Notes: generated by a model not told the origin, from the sequence alone. Positions 1 to 8,341 are shown, numbered from the stretch's first letter. The stretch: DNA of 64,000 nucleotides from Xaviernesmea oryzae (GCF_900109605.1 NZ_FOAM01000019.1:1-64000), one strand, 5' to 3'. Numbers and translations: made by a program.

Positions 1-1071
1 CTAAAGCCCCGCCGCTTTTGTTAAGTTGACGCGGAAGCGATCTTTGCGCCGCTGATACCGTCGCGTCATCTCAGCTGACGCGTGCCCAAGGTGTTTCTGC
101 ACATAGCGTTCATCGACCTCGGCCGAGGAGGCGAGGCCGGCGCGCAGCGAATGGCCGGAGAACCGGAAGGCCCGCTCGATCTCGCTGAGGTCGCCACAAA
201 TGCCAGCTGCCATCGCCGTCCGCTTCACCAGCCTGGCCACTTCCTTGTCATTCAATCGCTCGGCGCCGACCGCCCTGCCCTGGCCTGTCACTCTGCGGAA
301 GAGGGGACCATGCGCCAATTTAGCGAACTTGATCCACATCTCGACGGCCGCGACGGGGCAGGTGGCATCCGATGATCCACGGCCGATCTCCACCTCGCGC
401 CAGCCCGTCTTGCCGCGCAGCGTAACAAGCATGCCCTTGTCCAGGATCTCGATCCAGCCGCGCCCGTCTTCCGTCTGCTCCGCCTTCAGATCGAGACCGA
501 CGATCTCCGAGCGCCTAAGGCCGCCGGCATAGCCAATCAGCAGCATGGCACGGTCGCGCAAACCGCGCAGAGAGCCACGATCGAGCGTCTCGACCATGGC
601 GATCATGTCATCCGCCAACAGGGCTTCTTTCTGAACAGGTGGGCGAGCGTGGCTTTTGCGGATACCGGCCATGACAGTGGCGATATGGCGATCTTTCCGA
701 TCGAGCGAAAGGCCACGCTGTGCATAGTTCCAGGAGAGCGAGGAGAGGCGGCGCGCGATGGTCGAGACCGAGTTCGCCGCCATACCGCGTTCAGTGGTGC
801 CGGACGCGCAGGCGGTGATGTAGAGGCCGACGGTCTGCGGATGCGGGGGGAGGGGGGAGAGGCCCGAGCGCCGGCACCAGGCTGAGAAATGTTTCCAGTC
901 GGCGGCATAGGCGCGGCGGGTGTTGGCCGAACTGGCGGCTTCGACATAGCCCCGCGCGCGATCGGTGAGATCCTGCAGATGACCAGGCAGGCGGGACGCC
1001 GGTTGCGTCGGAGGCGAGGGCGCCGTCTCTAACAACTCTTCGCCAGGTATGATCTCGCCGCCGCTGTTCAT
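1..1071 (-). CDS. Tyrosine recombinase (phage-type integrase)
   Basis: 356-residue site-specific tyrosine recombinase that would cut and rejoin DNA through a 3'-phosphotyrosine. An N-terminal SAM-like core-binding region (about 35-140) precedes the catalytic domain. The catalytic set is visible: Arg186 in GGLRRSEI, Lys221 in RGKTGW, HSLR at 307-310, His330 in HLGHAS and the nucleophile Tyr339. Its ATG overlaps the stop of the upstream vapC frame (ATGA), so it appears to be the last gene of a vapB-vapC-int unit. Related integrases commonly lie beside DUF1403/ScpB-like genes on rhizobial plasmids; whether it moves this region or resolves replicon multimers cannot be told from the sequence. Confidence 0.9.
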   Translation of the reverse strand: MNSGGEIIPGEELLETAPSPPTQPASRLPGHLQDLTDRARGYVEAASSANTRRAYAADWKHFSAWCRRSGLSPLPPHPQTVGLYITACASGTTERGMAANSVSTIARRLSSLSWNYAQRGLSLDRKDRHIATVMAGIRKSHARPPVQKEALLADDMIAMVETLDRGSLRGLRDRAMLLIGYAGGLRRSEIVGLDLKAEQTEDGRGWIEILDKGMLVTLRGKTGWREVEIGRGSSDATCPVAAVEMWIKFAKLAHGPLFRRVTGQGRAVGAERLNDKEVARLVKRTAMAAGICGDLSEIERAFRFSGHSLRAGLASSAEVDERYVQKHLGHASAEMTRRYQRRKDRFRVNLTKAAGL

Positions 1072-1453
1072 GCCGCCTCAATATCCGTCCATTTGAAGTC
1101 GTTGCCTTTGAAGAGGAGCGGCTCGCCGGTCAGCCTGGCAAGCGCGTAGGAAAAGCAGTCGCCATAGTTCAAGGAGGCAGGATGGCGGCCCTTGCCGTAA
1201 CGACGCCAGGCTCGGCGGGCTTGATCAGCATGCTCGCTGGTTACCGCGACGACGTCAACTTTCGCTTTAGGTAGCCATGGATCAAGTTCCGCACCCCCAG
1301 CCTCCCCGAAGCGGCTTTCGACAACCATGGCTGTTTCCACAAGCGTTGCCGCGGAAACAAGCCGTATGGGATCATCGGCGATGCGTTCGCGATAATGCTG
1401 GGCATCCGGTTCATTGAAAAGATCGCGACGATTGCTGTCGTATCGATGACCAT
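1068..1453 (-). pseudogene. vapC: VapC-type PIN ribonuclease toxin, frameshifted
   Basis: The start MVIDTTAIVAIF is read in one frame from ATG 1453. The rest (NEPDAQHYRER to the C-terminus, with TLVETAM and NYGDCFSYALA carrying the acidic PIN residues) is read in another frame. One extra T in the T4 run (A4 on the + strand at 1417-1420) would restore one continuous protein of about 128 aa, normal for VapC. As written the toxin is truncated early. It could be a real inactivating mutation, a sequencing error in a homopolymer, or slippage. The ATG shares its A with the vapB stop (TGATG), and the vapC stop overlaps the integrase start. Confidence 0.75.
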
Positions 1454-1707
1454 CAGTTCGGAATGCCATTTTCGTCGTAACCGATGATCTCTTCATCGCT
1501 GCGATCATCGAGGACTGGCAAAACGCTCAGCCGCCGCTGCATCGCCTCCATGTGGTCAAGAAGAGCAGACTTATGAGCTTGCGAGCCGATCCGCTTGAGC
1601 CGATCCTCAAGGGCACGCCGCGTCGCAACTGTAATGGTTTCGCCGGTGCGCGCTGCAAGCGCGCGGGCGAGCTTTTCTGTTTCAGGATCTTTGATGCTTA
1701 GCGCCAT
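1453..1707 (-). CDS. vapB: VapB-family antitoxin (Rv0623/PSK type)
   Basis: 84-residue protein with an N-terminal segment (MALSIKDPETEKLARALAARTG) typical of the Rv0623-like (PSK transcription-factor) antitoxin family, followed by a charged C-terminal tail that would wrap the partner toxin. It would bind and neutralise VapC and repress its own promoter. It is immediately upstream of, and overlaps by one base, the frameshifted vapC. An AT-rich stretch just upstream (about 1728-1745, CATATATATTC) is a plausible promoter/operator. If vapC is dead, this antitoxin is an orphan. Confidence 0.8.
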   Translation of the reverse strand: MALSIKDPETEKLARALAARTGETITVATRRALEDRLKRIGSQAHKSALLDHMEAMQRRLSVLPVLDDRSDEEIIGYDENGIPN

Positions 1708-1872
1708 CGAAGGTTTCCAGGTTCCTCAGCATATATATTCTACCTAGGCGGGCACGACGGTCGAGGGTTAATCATGCCGCCGCCGCACACTCTCGCTGCG
1801 CTCTCTTGCAAAAGCGGGTGCTGGTGCGGCTGAAGGCCGTGGAAACAACCATTTTCTATTTAAAGCACAAGG

Positions 1873-1899
1873 CGTCCGATAATGCAACATTATCGGACG
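1873..1899. repeat. Perfect 12-bp inverted repeat with 3-bp centre
   Basis: CGTCCGATAATG at 1873-1884 and its exact complement at 1888-1899, separated by CAA, followed by TTTT. It lies about 70 bp upstream of the DUF1403 start. It could be an operator, a recombinase or resolvase binding site, or the stem of a terminator reading rightward. The sequence alone does not decide among these. Confidence 0.85.
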
Positions 1900-1918
1900 T
1901 TTTATCTTCGCGACAGGC

Positions 1919-1957
1919 TGTGCGGTTTATTAGGAAAAAACTAGCAAAAACCGCACA
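1919..1957. repeat. 10-bp inverted repeat flanking the DUF1403 promoter region
   Basis: TGTGCGGTTT at 1919-1928 is matched by AAACCGCACA at 1948-1957 across an A-rich 19-bp centre. The right arm ends only 8 bp before the DUF1403 ATG (1966), so a protein bound here would cover the start region. It is a second, independent palindrome within 60 bp of the one at 1873-1899. Confidence 0.8.
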
Positions 1958-1965
1958 TCTGATTT

Positions 1966-2931
1966 ATGCTGCTGCGCATGTATTCGATCACATCTGCGTC
2001 CTCTGCCACCTCCACATGGCCCGGCCACCTCCCAAGCTGGGCGCTGGCGCGTGGCCGTGACATTGACGAGCGGGATGCTGCTTTCGCCGCAGGTATCGCG
2101 CTGAAATCACTCGACGATTTGATCCGTTCGAATACACCATGGATAGGCTGCTGGCGTGATCGTCTTGCTCTCAAGTCAGCCGCCGTCGCGGCCAGGATGC
2201 TCGGTCGCAACGAGGAAGAGCCCGCGCTGCGGGACGCCGTTTTGTTGACGCCCGCGGACGGTGATCCCGGTCCTGCCGGGAAGCTGTTTTTGGCCACACG
2301 AATGCTATCCCGCCGGATCGGCATGCCGGGCACATCGTTTATAAAGGAATTGGCCACGCTTCTATCGATCCGGTGGGACGACAATCTTGCCTCGGTCCCT
2401 GATCTCGTTGATTCTGCCATCCAGTCCGGGCGTTCGGCACCTTTCGCGGTGGCGGACCTTATAATGGCGATTTCTACGGCTCGCCCGGACGCAGAAGTGT
2501 TAGCACTTGGTCTGGGCGAGATGGTGCTGGCTCAGAAGCTGAACTGGTCTCAACCAGTTCCCCTGGTGCTACCCGAGCGCTTTGGCCCAGCTTTCCGCAC
2601 CATCGGTGGCCGGGGTCGCGTCAAGCCGGGTGAGTCAACCTATTCGAAAGCGATCTGCATGGCGATTGTCGATGGCGCCGAACTGGCACTTCGTTCCGCT
2701 GCGGAGATCGATCGCCGCGCTAGCCGTTTGTTGGCCATCGCAGCCAAAGTCAGGACCAGAGGAGCTGAACCGGTCATCCGTCGGCTGTTGAACGAAGACG
2801 CTGTATCCGCTTCGGCAGCCGGGGCCAGCCTGTCACGATGGGCGGCAAGCCGGCTGTTCGAGCGGCTCGAAGGCTTTGAGGCGATACGCGAGCTCTCGGG
2901 CCGGTCCTCCTTCCGAATATTTGGATTGTGA
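1966..2931 (+). CDS. DUF1403 family protein
   Basis: 321-residue protein of the DUF1403 family. Function is unknown; the family is largely confined to rhizobial and related alphaproteobacterial replicons and is usually encoded directly before an ScpB-like gene, as here. The hallmark segment WAGCWRDRLALKSAA-like (residues about 58-72 here) is present, and the rest is mostly alpha-helical with no transmembrane segment or signal peptide. The stop overlaps the GTG of the next gene (GTGA), indicating translational coupling. A role with ScpB in plasmid condensation or partition is an inference from this conserved pairing. Confidence 0.85.
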   Translation: MLLRMYSITSASSATSTWPGHLPSWALARGRDIDERDAAFAAGIALKSLDDLIRSNTPWIGCWRDRLALKSAAVAARMLGRNEEEPALRDAVLLTPADGDPGPAGKLFLATRMLSRRIGMPGTSFIKELATLLSIRWDDNLASVPDLVDSAIQSGRSAPFAVADLIMAISTARPDAEVLALGLGEMVLAQKLNWSQPVPLVLPERFGPAFRTIGGRGRVKPGESTYSKAICMAIVDGAELALRSAAEIDRRASRLLAIAAKVRTRGAEPVIRRLLNEDAVSASAAGASLSRWAASRLFERLEGFEAIRELSGRSSFRIFGL

Positions 2932-3620
2932 CAATGGCAGGAGCGCGCGCAGCCAAACCCCGCCGTAAAGCCGAGGAACGCAAGCAGGAGATCCTGTATG
3001 ATCGCGAGCTCCTGGACTTGCCGTCGGAAATGCGCTGGCGGGAATGGATGATGCGGGTCGAGGCGGTCATCTTTGCGTCCTCCGAGCCGGTCAGCCGCGA
3101 GACTCTGGCGCGGGTGGTCGGCAAAGACTGCAGCATCGACCTGCTGATCGACGACCTGGTCGGAGAGCTGCGAGATCGACCTTATGAACTGGTCTCGGTC
3201 GCAGGCGGGTGGCAACACCGGAGCCGACCAAGGTTTGCCGAGACGATCCGTGCTTCGTCCGCGCCTACGCGAGGCGGTGTGGCAGCGTTGTCTGAATCTG
3301 AGGCGATGGTGCTGATGGCTGTCGGATATTACCAGCCAATCACGCGCGGTGAGTTGTCAAAGATATTTGGCAAGGACGTCAGCCGCGATACGATCGGCGG
3401 TTTGCGTGGAGCAGGTTTTATCGGCTCCGGCCCACGGAGCCCCACTCCGGGCGCCCCATATACCTATGTCACGACGCCATATTTCCTCTCGGCCTTTGGC
3501 ATGGAGACATTGCGGGACCTGCCAAATATCGAGGCGCTGGAAGACGCTGGTCTCTTAAGTAAGCAGGGTGGCTCGGTGGATACTGACCCGGCCATCGGGG
3601 ACGACATGTTGGAAGATTGA
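2928..3620 (+). CDS. ScpB-like SMC-Scp complex subunit
   Basis: 230-residue ScpB-type protein. The two winged-helix segments of ScpB are recognisable (EAVIFASSEPVSRETLARVVG at about 45-65, and the second from about 120 with EAMVLMAVGYYQPITRGELSKIFGKD). Chromosomal ScpB acts with ScpA and SMC in chromosome condensation, but no scpA or smc is nearby. It starts at GTG 2928 inside the DUF1403 stop; ATG 2934 is an alternative. The charged N-terminal extension (about 40 residues) and the DUF1403 partner suggest a plasmid-specialised paralogue rather than the housekeeping subunit. Confidence 0.8.
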   Translation: MTMAGARAAKPRRKAEERKQEILYDRELLDLPSEMRWREWMMRVEAVIFASSEPVSRETLARVVGKDCSIDLLIDDLVGELRDRPYELVSVAGGWQHRSRPRFAETIRASSAPTRGGVAALSESEAMVLMAVGYYQPITRGELSKIFGKDVSRDTIGGLRGAGFIGSGPRSPTPGAPYTYVTTPYFLSAFGMETLRDLPNIEALEDAGLLSKQGGSVDTDPAIGDDMLED

Positions 3621-3810
3621 CAGCTTTCGGCTTGGTACCGCATTGCGCACTTCACAGGTATTGAAGGCGATCCTGCGGGCGACGATCGCTGCGCACGCCG
3701 TTGGTGCTTTGGCACAGCATTTTTATTTCCGGACAGATGTCCTGCGTCGCATGACAAGCGGCTAGCATCTGATCCGCGCCTTTCCGGCTGCCGCTGCAGC
3801 TTCGGCCATG

Positions 3811-3837
3811 TTGACGCGGCACCAGACTTCATCTACT
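3811..3837 (+). promoter_or_regulatory. Candidate promoter of the fluoride operon
   Basis: TTGACG at 3811-3816 resembles a -35 box, and TCTACT at 3832-3837 could serve as -10 with a slightly short spacer. Transcription from here would begin right before the riboswitch. The assignment rests on position as much as on sequence. Confidence 0.35.
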
Positions 3838-3844
3838 CAAGTTT

Positions 3845-3911
3845 CCGGTAATGGATTCTGCCTGGCCATGGTGGCCGAACCGCTTCGCAGGATGAAGCTG
3901 ATGACTCCTAC
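3845..3911 (+). promoter_or_regulatory. Fluoride riboswitch (crcB motif)
   Basis: The conserved parts of the crcB motif are present in order: GGTAATGGATTCTGCC at 3847-3862, then AACCGC, a stem GCTTC/GAAGC, and GCTGATGACTCCTAC at the 3' end (to 3910). The motif binds a fluoride ion via magnesium and switches on downstream fluoride-export genes. It is followed within about 100 bp by a ClC-F-type antiporter and then crcB, exactly the genes this riboswitch controls elsewhere. The expression platform must lie in 3912-4012; no strong terminator hairpin is obvious there, so control of translation is possible. Confidence 0.88.
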
Positions 3912-4012
3912 TCAACTTGCCGCAGCCGGCAGAGGGGTAGAGTTGTGTCAGATTACCAACTATCGAATTCGATCGTCGTTGTGGCGTGCGCTTTTTCTGG
4001 AGCGCTCGCGTG

Positions 4013-5830
4013 ATGATCCGTCAGTTTTCCAGCCTGCGCCTTCAGCAAATCCAGAGCATCGGCAAATGGGTTGCGGTCACCGTCCCGATGGCGATGATTG
4101 TCGGGTCCCTTGTCGCCTTTTTCCTCTGGAGCCTCGATCGCGCCACGGAACTGCGCTTCGCCTATCCCTGGCTGATCTTTCTGATGCCGATCGCCGGTTT
4201 TGCCATGGTCTGGGCCTACGGGCGCTTCGGCGGGACGGCTGAGGCCGGCAACAATCTTATCGTCGACCAGATCCATGAGCCAGGTGGCGGCGTGCCGCTA
4301 CGCATGGCGCCCTTCGTCCTCGTCTCGACTGTACTCACCCATCTTGTCGGAGGGTCGGCCGGACGCGAAGGAACGGCGGTTCAGCTGGGCGGTAGTATCG
4401 CCAGCGCCTTAGCCAAACTGTTCAAGCTATCAACCGCCGACATCCGCATCCTGCTGATGGCAGGTATCGCGGCAGGGTTTGGGGCAGTCTTCGGAACGCC
4501 GATCGCCGGCGCGATCTTTGCGCTGGAGGTGCTGACCATCGGGCGCATGCAATATGAGGCCCTTCTGCCTGCTCTGATGGCGGCCATCTTGGCCGACTGG
4601 ACCTGTCATGCCTGGGGAATCGGTCATATCCAGTATCATATCGCCTATCTGTCCAATTTCGATATCGGCGGCGCCTTCAATCTCGACGGTTGGCTACTGG
4701 CGAAAGTCTCTCTGGCAGGGGTGATATTCGGGTTGGTCGCCCATCTCTTTGCCGAGGCCAGCCACGATCTGTCGGCCCTCTTGAAAAAGGTGATCAGGTA
4801 CGCGCCGCTAAGGCCCGTCCTCGCAGGGCTGGTCCTGATCGGCCTGACCTATCTTCTTGGAACTCGAGCCTATCTCGGCTTGGGGGTCTGGTCGCCTGAT
4901 CCGGCGGACCCGACCATTCTCGGCTTCTTCCGCCCTGATCACGTCGATTACTGGAGCTGGTTGTGGAAGGCACTGTTCACGATCATCACACTCTCGGCCG
5001 GCTTCAAGGGTGGTGAGGTGACGCCGCTGTTTTTCATCGGTGCAGGGCTTGGCAGTGCGCTCGGCGGGCTTCTCGGCGCCCCGGTCGATTTGATGGCGGG
5101 ACTTGGCTTCGTCGCCGTCTTTGCTGGCGCAACGAACACGCCACTTGCCTGCATGGTCATGGGGATTGAACTCTTCGGGGCCACCCATGGCGTCTATATC
5201 GCCACCGCCTGCTTTCTCGCCTACCTCTTCAGCGGCCATTCGAGCATCTATTTGTCTCAGCGTATCGGCGTCGTCAAATCGGCTGGTTCGGACCTGCCGA
5301 CCGGTGTTCCGGTGCGCGCGATCCGCACGAAGGGCGGCAGAACGCCCGCGCCTGTGGCAACGCATGCAAATTCCCTCTCCATTCACTCCAATCTGACCGA
5401 AAGGCCTATCGTCATGACCCACACCGTCTCCTCACGCGAATTCGGCATGGTGCGCATCTATCTTCGCCCTGGGGAGAAAGTGAAGGCGGCTAAGCGCTGG
5501 TTCGGCAGCAAGCCGCTCTATCGTGAACTTGTGATCCAGGCGAAAGCGGCAGGGATCATCAATGCGGTCGCTCATCACACGACGTTCGGATACAGCAACC
5601 ACGGCAAGATGCAGTCAGAAGGTGTGGAGATCCAGAACCCCAATCTCACCATGTGCGTCGAACTGATCGCGCCGAAGCAGGATCTCGAGACCTTCTGCCG
5701 GACGCACGGTGAGTTGCTATGCCGCAAGGTGGTCATCTACAAGCATATCGAGCAGTGGGAAGTCCTGGGTGAAGAGATTGCGGCGCAAGACGCGCTGTCG
5801 GGTCGCTTGTCGTCATCCAGCACGTTCTGA
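4013..5830 (+). CDS. ClC-F-type fluoride/proton antiporter fused to a DUF190 domain
   Basis: 605-residue protein from ATG 4013, preceded by GGAG at 3999-4002; an upstream GTG at 3986 is also in frame. Residues about 15-435 form a CLC channel/antiporter core with the GREGT motif (about 117-121) in the position of the anion-selectivity loop, characteristic of fluoride-exporting CLCs. Residues about 468-605 (from [20 protein letters not shown]) match the PII-like DUF190 family, which is often encoded beside crcB. Fusion of the two is notable; an internal ATG at 5414 could also yield DUF190 alone. It acts in the inner membrane under the fluoride riboswitch. Confidence 0.88.
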   Translation: MIRQFSSLRLQQIQSIGKWVAVTVPMAMIVGSLVAFFLWSLDRATELRFAYPWLIFLMPIAGFAMVWAYGRFGGTAEAGNNLIVDQIHEPGGGVPLRMAPFVLVSTVLTHLVGGSAGREGTAVQLGGSIASALAKLFKLSTADIRILLMAGIAAGFGAVFGTPIAGAIFALEVLTIGRMQYEALLPALMAAILADWTCHAWGIGHIQYHIAYLSNFDIGGAFNLDGWLLAKVSLAGVIFGLVAHLFAEASHDLSALLKKVIRYAPLRPVLAGLVLIGLTYLLGTRAYLGLGVWSPDPADPTILGFFRPDHVDYWSWLWKALFTIITLSAGFKGGEVTPLFFIGAGLGSALGGLLGAPVDLMAGLGFVAVFAGATNTPLACMVMGIELFGATHGVYIATACFLAYLFSGHSSIYLSQRIGVVKSAGSDLPTGVPVRAIRTKGGRTPAPVATHANSLSIHSNLTERPIVMTHTVSSREFGMVRIYLRPGEKVKAAKRWFGSKPLYRELVIQAKAAGIINAVAHHTTFGYSNHGKMQSEGVEIQNPNLTMCVELIAPKQDLETFCRTHGELLCRKVVIYKHIEQWEVLGEEIAAQDALSGRLSSSSTF

Positions 5831-5840
5831 GGAAGCGATC

Positions 5841-6230
5841 ATGGGATTTGTCATCGTATTTCTGGATGCAGGCGTCGGTGGTGCCGTCCGCCATGGTGTG
5901 AACCTTATAGTGGCCCATCTGCTCGGACTTGGTTTTCCATGGGCAACCTTATCGATCAATATCATCGGGTCATTGCTGATGGGTATCCTGACGGAGATTT
6001 TTGTCATGCGAACCGGGCTGCCGCAGGAACTGCGGTTGTTTCTGACAACCGGCATTCTTGGCGGTTTTACGACCTTCTCGACGTTTTCGCTGGATGCTGT
6101 AGGGCTTTGGGAAAGGGGAGAGACTAGCGCCGCCATCCTCTACGCCAGCGCTTCTGTCATCCTGGCATTCATTGCAGTGTTCGCTGGCATGGCGCTGGTG
6201 CGTGGTATGGTTGGAGGTCAAACGGCATGA
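5841..6230 (+). CDS. crcB: CrcB/Fluc fluoride channel
   Basis: 129-residue four-helix membrane protein from ATG 5841 after GAGGAAG. It has the Fluc signatures: GGAVRHGVNL near the N-terminus, the N-x-x-G pattern in SINIIGSLLMGIL, and GILGGFTTFSTFSLDAV, which includes the phenylalanine and TTFSTF track of the pore. Fluc proteins work as antiparallel dimers that let fluoride leave the cytoplasm. It sits 10 bp after the ClC-F-DUF190 gene and shares the riboswitch, so two different export mechanisms are co-expressed. Confidence 0.93.
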   Translation: MGFVIVFLDAGVGGAVRHGVNLIVAHLLGLGFPWATLSINIIGSLLMGILTEIFVMRTGLPQELRLFLTTGILGGFTTFSTFSLDAVGLWERGETSAAILYASASVILAFIAVFAGMALVRGMVGGQTA

Positions 6231-6664
6231 AAAGTATTCTTCTTGGCTGGCCCTTCTGGGCGCTATTGTCGGCTGGCTTTGCGGCAATGACGGCTATCTT
6301 CGCAAAAGTCGGGGTCGAAAACGTCAATTCCGATTTCGCGACTTTCATTCGCACGATCGTCATTCTGGCCGCCGCCGGGATGATGGTCTATGTCACCGGA
6401 AACTGGCAATCGCCGGGTACGGTGTCCGGCCGTAGCTGGAGTTTCCTTGTTCTATCGGGCCTGGCAACCGGCGCGTCGTGGATCTGCTATTTCCGGGCGT
6501 TGAAACTCGGTGATGCCGCACGCGTTGCGCCGATCGACAAGCTCAGTGTCGTCTTTGTCGCAATCTTTGCCGTACTCTTTCTGGGGGAGCGTCTGTCGCT
6601 CCCCAATTGGCTTGGCGTCTGCCTGATTGCCTGCGGCGCTGTCCTCGTCGCTTACCGCGCCTAG
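6227..6664 (+). CDS. EamA-family membrane protein (single EamA unit)
   Basis: 145-residue protein with about five hydrophobic helices and an EamA-type pattern ending in VVFVAIFAVLFLGERLSLPNWLG. Most EamA/DMT transporters have two such units (about 300 aa); this is one unit, so it would have to dimerise. It overlaps the crcB stop (ATGA) and is therefore part of the fluoride operon. The substrate is unknown; a link to fluoride or to acid/ion balance is inferred only from the operon. Confidence 0.8.
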   Translation: MKSILLGWPFWALLSAGFAAMTAIFAKVGVENVNSDFATFIRTIVILAAAGMMVYVTGNWQSPGTVSGRSWSFLVLSGLATGASWICYFRALKLGDAARVAPIDKLSVVFVAIFAVLFLGERLSLPNWLGVCLIACGAVLVAYRA

Positions 6665-6674
6665 AGCAGACCAG

Positions 6675-6866
6675 ATGTCGAACCCACTCCGTCTCCCCAT
6701 CTGGCAGGTCTGGTACGCGTGGCACGCAGTTCTACCAGAGGATGATCGTATATTCTGGCTGGAAGTCGTGTGGAGGCGATGGGAGCCGACGGATGGGCGA
6801 TGGCGGTATCGCTCATTTCGAACACGAGACGAACGGGACGCAGAAGCTGCGTCGCAGGAAATCTGA
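6675..6866 (+). CDS. Small hypothetical protein
   Basis: 63-residue Trp/Arg-rich open frame (MSNPLRLPIWQVWYAWH...) starting 10 bp after the EamA gene and ending 15 bp before the universal-stress gene. No known domain, signal peptide or clear membrane segment. Its position inside a tight run of co-directional genes argues that it is real, but the ribosome-binding site is weak. Confidence 0.5.
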   Translation: MSNPLRLPIWQVWYAWHAVLPEDDRIFWLEVVWRRWEPTDGRWRYRSFRTRDERDAEAASQEI

Positions 6867-6881
6867 ATCAGGAGGAACACC

Positions 6882-7688
6882 ATGCACGTTGTTGCGCTCA
6901 TCCCACATCCTAAAACAGCCCTTTCCAGCCTGCTGATCGCCGACGCTGCATCAGCGGTCGAACCGGGATCAACAATCACGGCGCTCCATGTTTGCGTCGA
7001 TCCCGCCAAGATCGGAGGCAGTGTAGAGGAAGTCGACATGCAGGAAATGCGGATCCGCGATGAGGGCACGGCCTCTCAGCGACGGAACGAGGTCAGAAAG
7101 ATCTTCGAGGAGTGGTCGGCAGGGCGTGAACCGTCGCCGGCTGGCGCCAAGGTCGAGTGGGTGGAAGCTGATGGTGGAGAAGAAGACGGTGTCCGCAATC
7201 ATCTCGGATCGGCCGATCTGGTGACCATCGCCCGCCCGCAATCGATGGACGGCGGCGACGCCCTGCATGCGGCGCTCTTCGATCATCATAGGCTGGTGGT
7301 TTTTACGCCGGATACTAACGGAACTGCGGTTTCTTTCGGCCGCTCGATTGCCATTTTCTGGAGGGACGATGACGAAATACGTTCTTGCCTTCAAAAGGCC
7401 AGAGCTTGGCTCCGCGCTGCTGATACATTGGTAATTCTCGCAGCACACGAGAACGAAGTCCCAGAGGCGGTTGGGTTCATTCAGTCACTGCATGTCAGCG
7501 GGACAGGGCGGCTGCAGACCTCCGTGGCGAAAAACGCCGACGAATTTCTGGAAAAGGCCAATAGGGGCGGTGCCGATACACTTTTGATGGGCGCCTACCG
7601 TCATGGCGCATTTCTTGAGGCCGTCTTTGGCGGGGCCACGAAGACAGTGATGGACCACACAAGTTTGCCCGCTTTTCTTAGCCATTAG
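6882..7688 (+). CDS. Universal stress protein (UspA-like)
   Basis: 268-residue cytosolic protein preceded by a strong AGGAGG (about 6871). The C-terminal segment GADTLLMGAYRHGAFLEAVFGGATKTVMDHTSLPAFLSH has the G-x(2)-G-x(9)-G-type nucleotide-binding loop and typical Usp ending; the N-terminal half looks like a degenerate second Usp unit. Such tandem Usp proteins bind ATP or act in stress responses. It follows the fluoride operon in the same direction, so part of its expression may come from read-through. Confidence 0.75.
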   Translation: MHVVALIPHPKTALSSLLIADAASAVEPGSTITALHVCVDPAKIGGSVEEVDMQEMRIRDEGTASQRRNEVRKIFEEWSAGREPSPAGAKVEWVEADGGEEDGVRNHLGSADLVTIARPQSMDGGDALHAALFDHHRLVVFTPDTNGTAVSFGRSIAIFWRDDDEIRSCLQKARAWLRAADTLVILAAHENEVPEAVGFIQSLHVSGTGRLQTSVAKNADEFLEKANRGGADTLLMGAYRHGAFLEAVFGGATKTVMDHTSLPAFLSH

Positions 7689-7713
7689 GCCCAAATACGA
7701 CGCATCTTCATGT

Positions 7714-7737
7714 GGAACTTCGCCCAAGGAATCCGTT
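7714..7737 (+). promoter_or_regulatory. Possible EcfG-type general-stress promoter
   Basis: GGAAC at 7714-7718 and GTT at 7735-7737 are separated by 16 bp, similar to the GGAAC/GTT pattern recognised by the alphaproteobacterial general-stress sigma factor EcfG. It lies about 130 bp upstream of the secreted NTF2-like gene. Short motifs like this occur by chance, so this is tentative. Confidence 0.25.
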
Positions 7738-7864
7738 CTACAAGCAAAAAAGAGTTCCATATCCTTGAGCGCAGTGAAAGAGTGAAAAATTATTTTGCTG
7801 CCGGGTGGAATAACGCGTGATTGCCAGCGTCTCTCTGCTGTCATTTCAACAAGGAGATCACACT

Positions 7865-8287
7865 ATGCGCAAAACAGTTCTGATGGCTCTGCCGCTCGCT
7901 TTTCTCATGTCTACCGGTGCAGCCCTTGCTGGCCCTGCCATGGACATGGCCAAGACCCGTATCGAAGCGATTGCCAAGGGCGATGTCGCGACAATCACCA
8001 AAGACTACGGCAAGGATCCTTCCCTTGCCTGGATTGGTGGTCCGCTCGACGGCAGTTATGCGTCGGAAAAGGCGATTGCGGAAGTCTGGGCCAAATTCTC
8101 GACGGCACAGGGCGAACAGACCGCCACAGTCGGTGAACTCTGGGAGGCAGCCAATCCCAAGGGCGCGACCGTTGCCGCGAATGTTGTCTTTGCCGGCAAG
8201 AACAAGGTTCCCGTTCTTTACATCATGACCTATCGTGACGGAAAACTTGTCGACGAAATCTGGCAGGTCAACCCGCCTGCAAAGTAA
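7865..8287 (+). CDS. Secreted NTF2-like/SnoaL-type protein
   Basis: 140-residue protein beginning at ATG 7865 after AAGGAG. Residues 1-22 (ending ALA) form a clear Sec signal peptide. The mature part (ARTRIEAIAKGDVATITKDYG-like start, aromatic-rich YRDGKLVDEIWQV end) has the NTF2/SnoaL cone-like pattern seen in many small periplasmic proteins of unknown role. It directly precedes an ECF sigma gene, separated by a hairpin, so it may be a target or part of that regulon. No catalytic residues can be assigned. Confidence 0.7.
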   Translation: MRKTVLMALPLAFLMSTGAALAGPAMDMAKTRIEAIAKGDVATITKDYGKDPSLAWIGGPLDGSYASEKAIAEVWAKFSTAQGEQTATVGELWEAANPKGATVAANVVFAGKNKVPVLYIMTYRDGKLVDEIWQVNPPAK

Positions 8288-8295
8288 GGCGACGG

Positions 8296-8326
8296 GTGGC
8301 CATGCCGGCTTCGCCGGTGTGGCCAC
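8296..8326 (+). other. Intergenic hairpin between NTF2-like and sigma genes
   Basis: GTGGCCATGCCGGC at 8296-8309 pairs with 8313-8326 (12 of 14 positions) around a TTC loop. No T-run follows, so it is more likely an mRNA processing or stability element, or a weak attenuator, than a full terminator. Confidence 0.55.
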
Positions 8327-8341
8327 CGATCCGAAGGGCTG

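Noticed and set aside
1806-2060. 84-codon plus-strand frame across the palindromes upstream of DUF1403
   Set aside because: It crosses both inverted repeats and overlaps the DUF1403 start in another frame; no ribosome site or domain.
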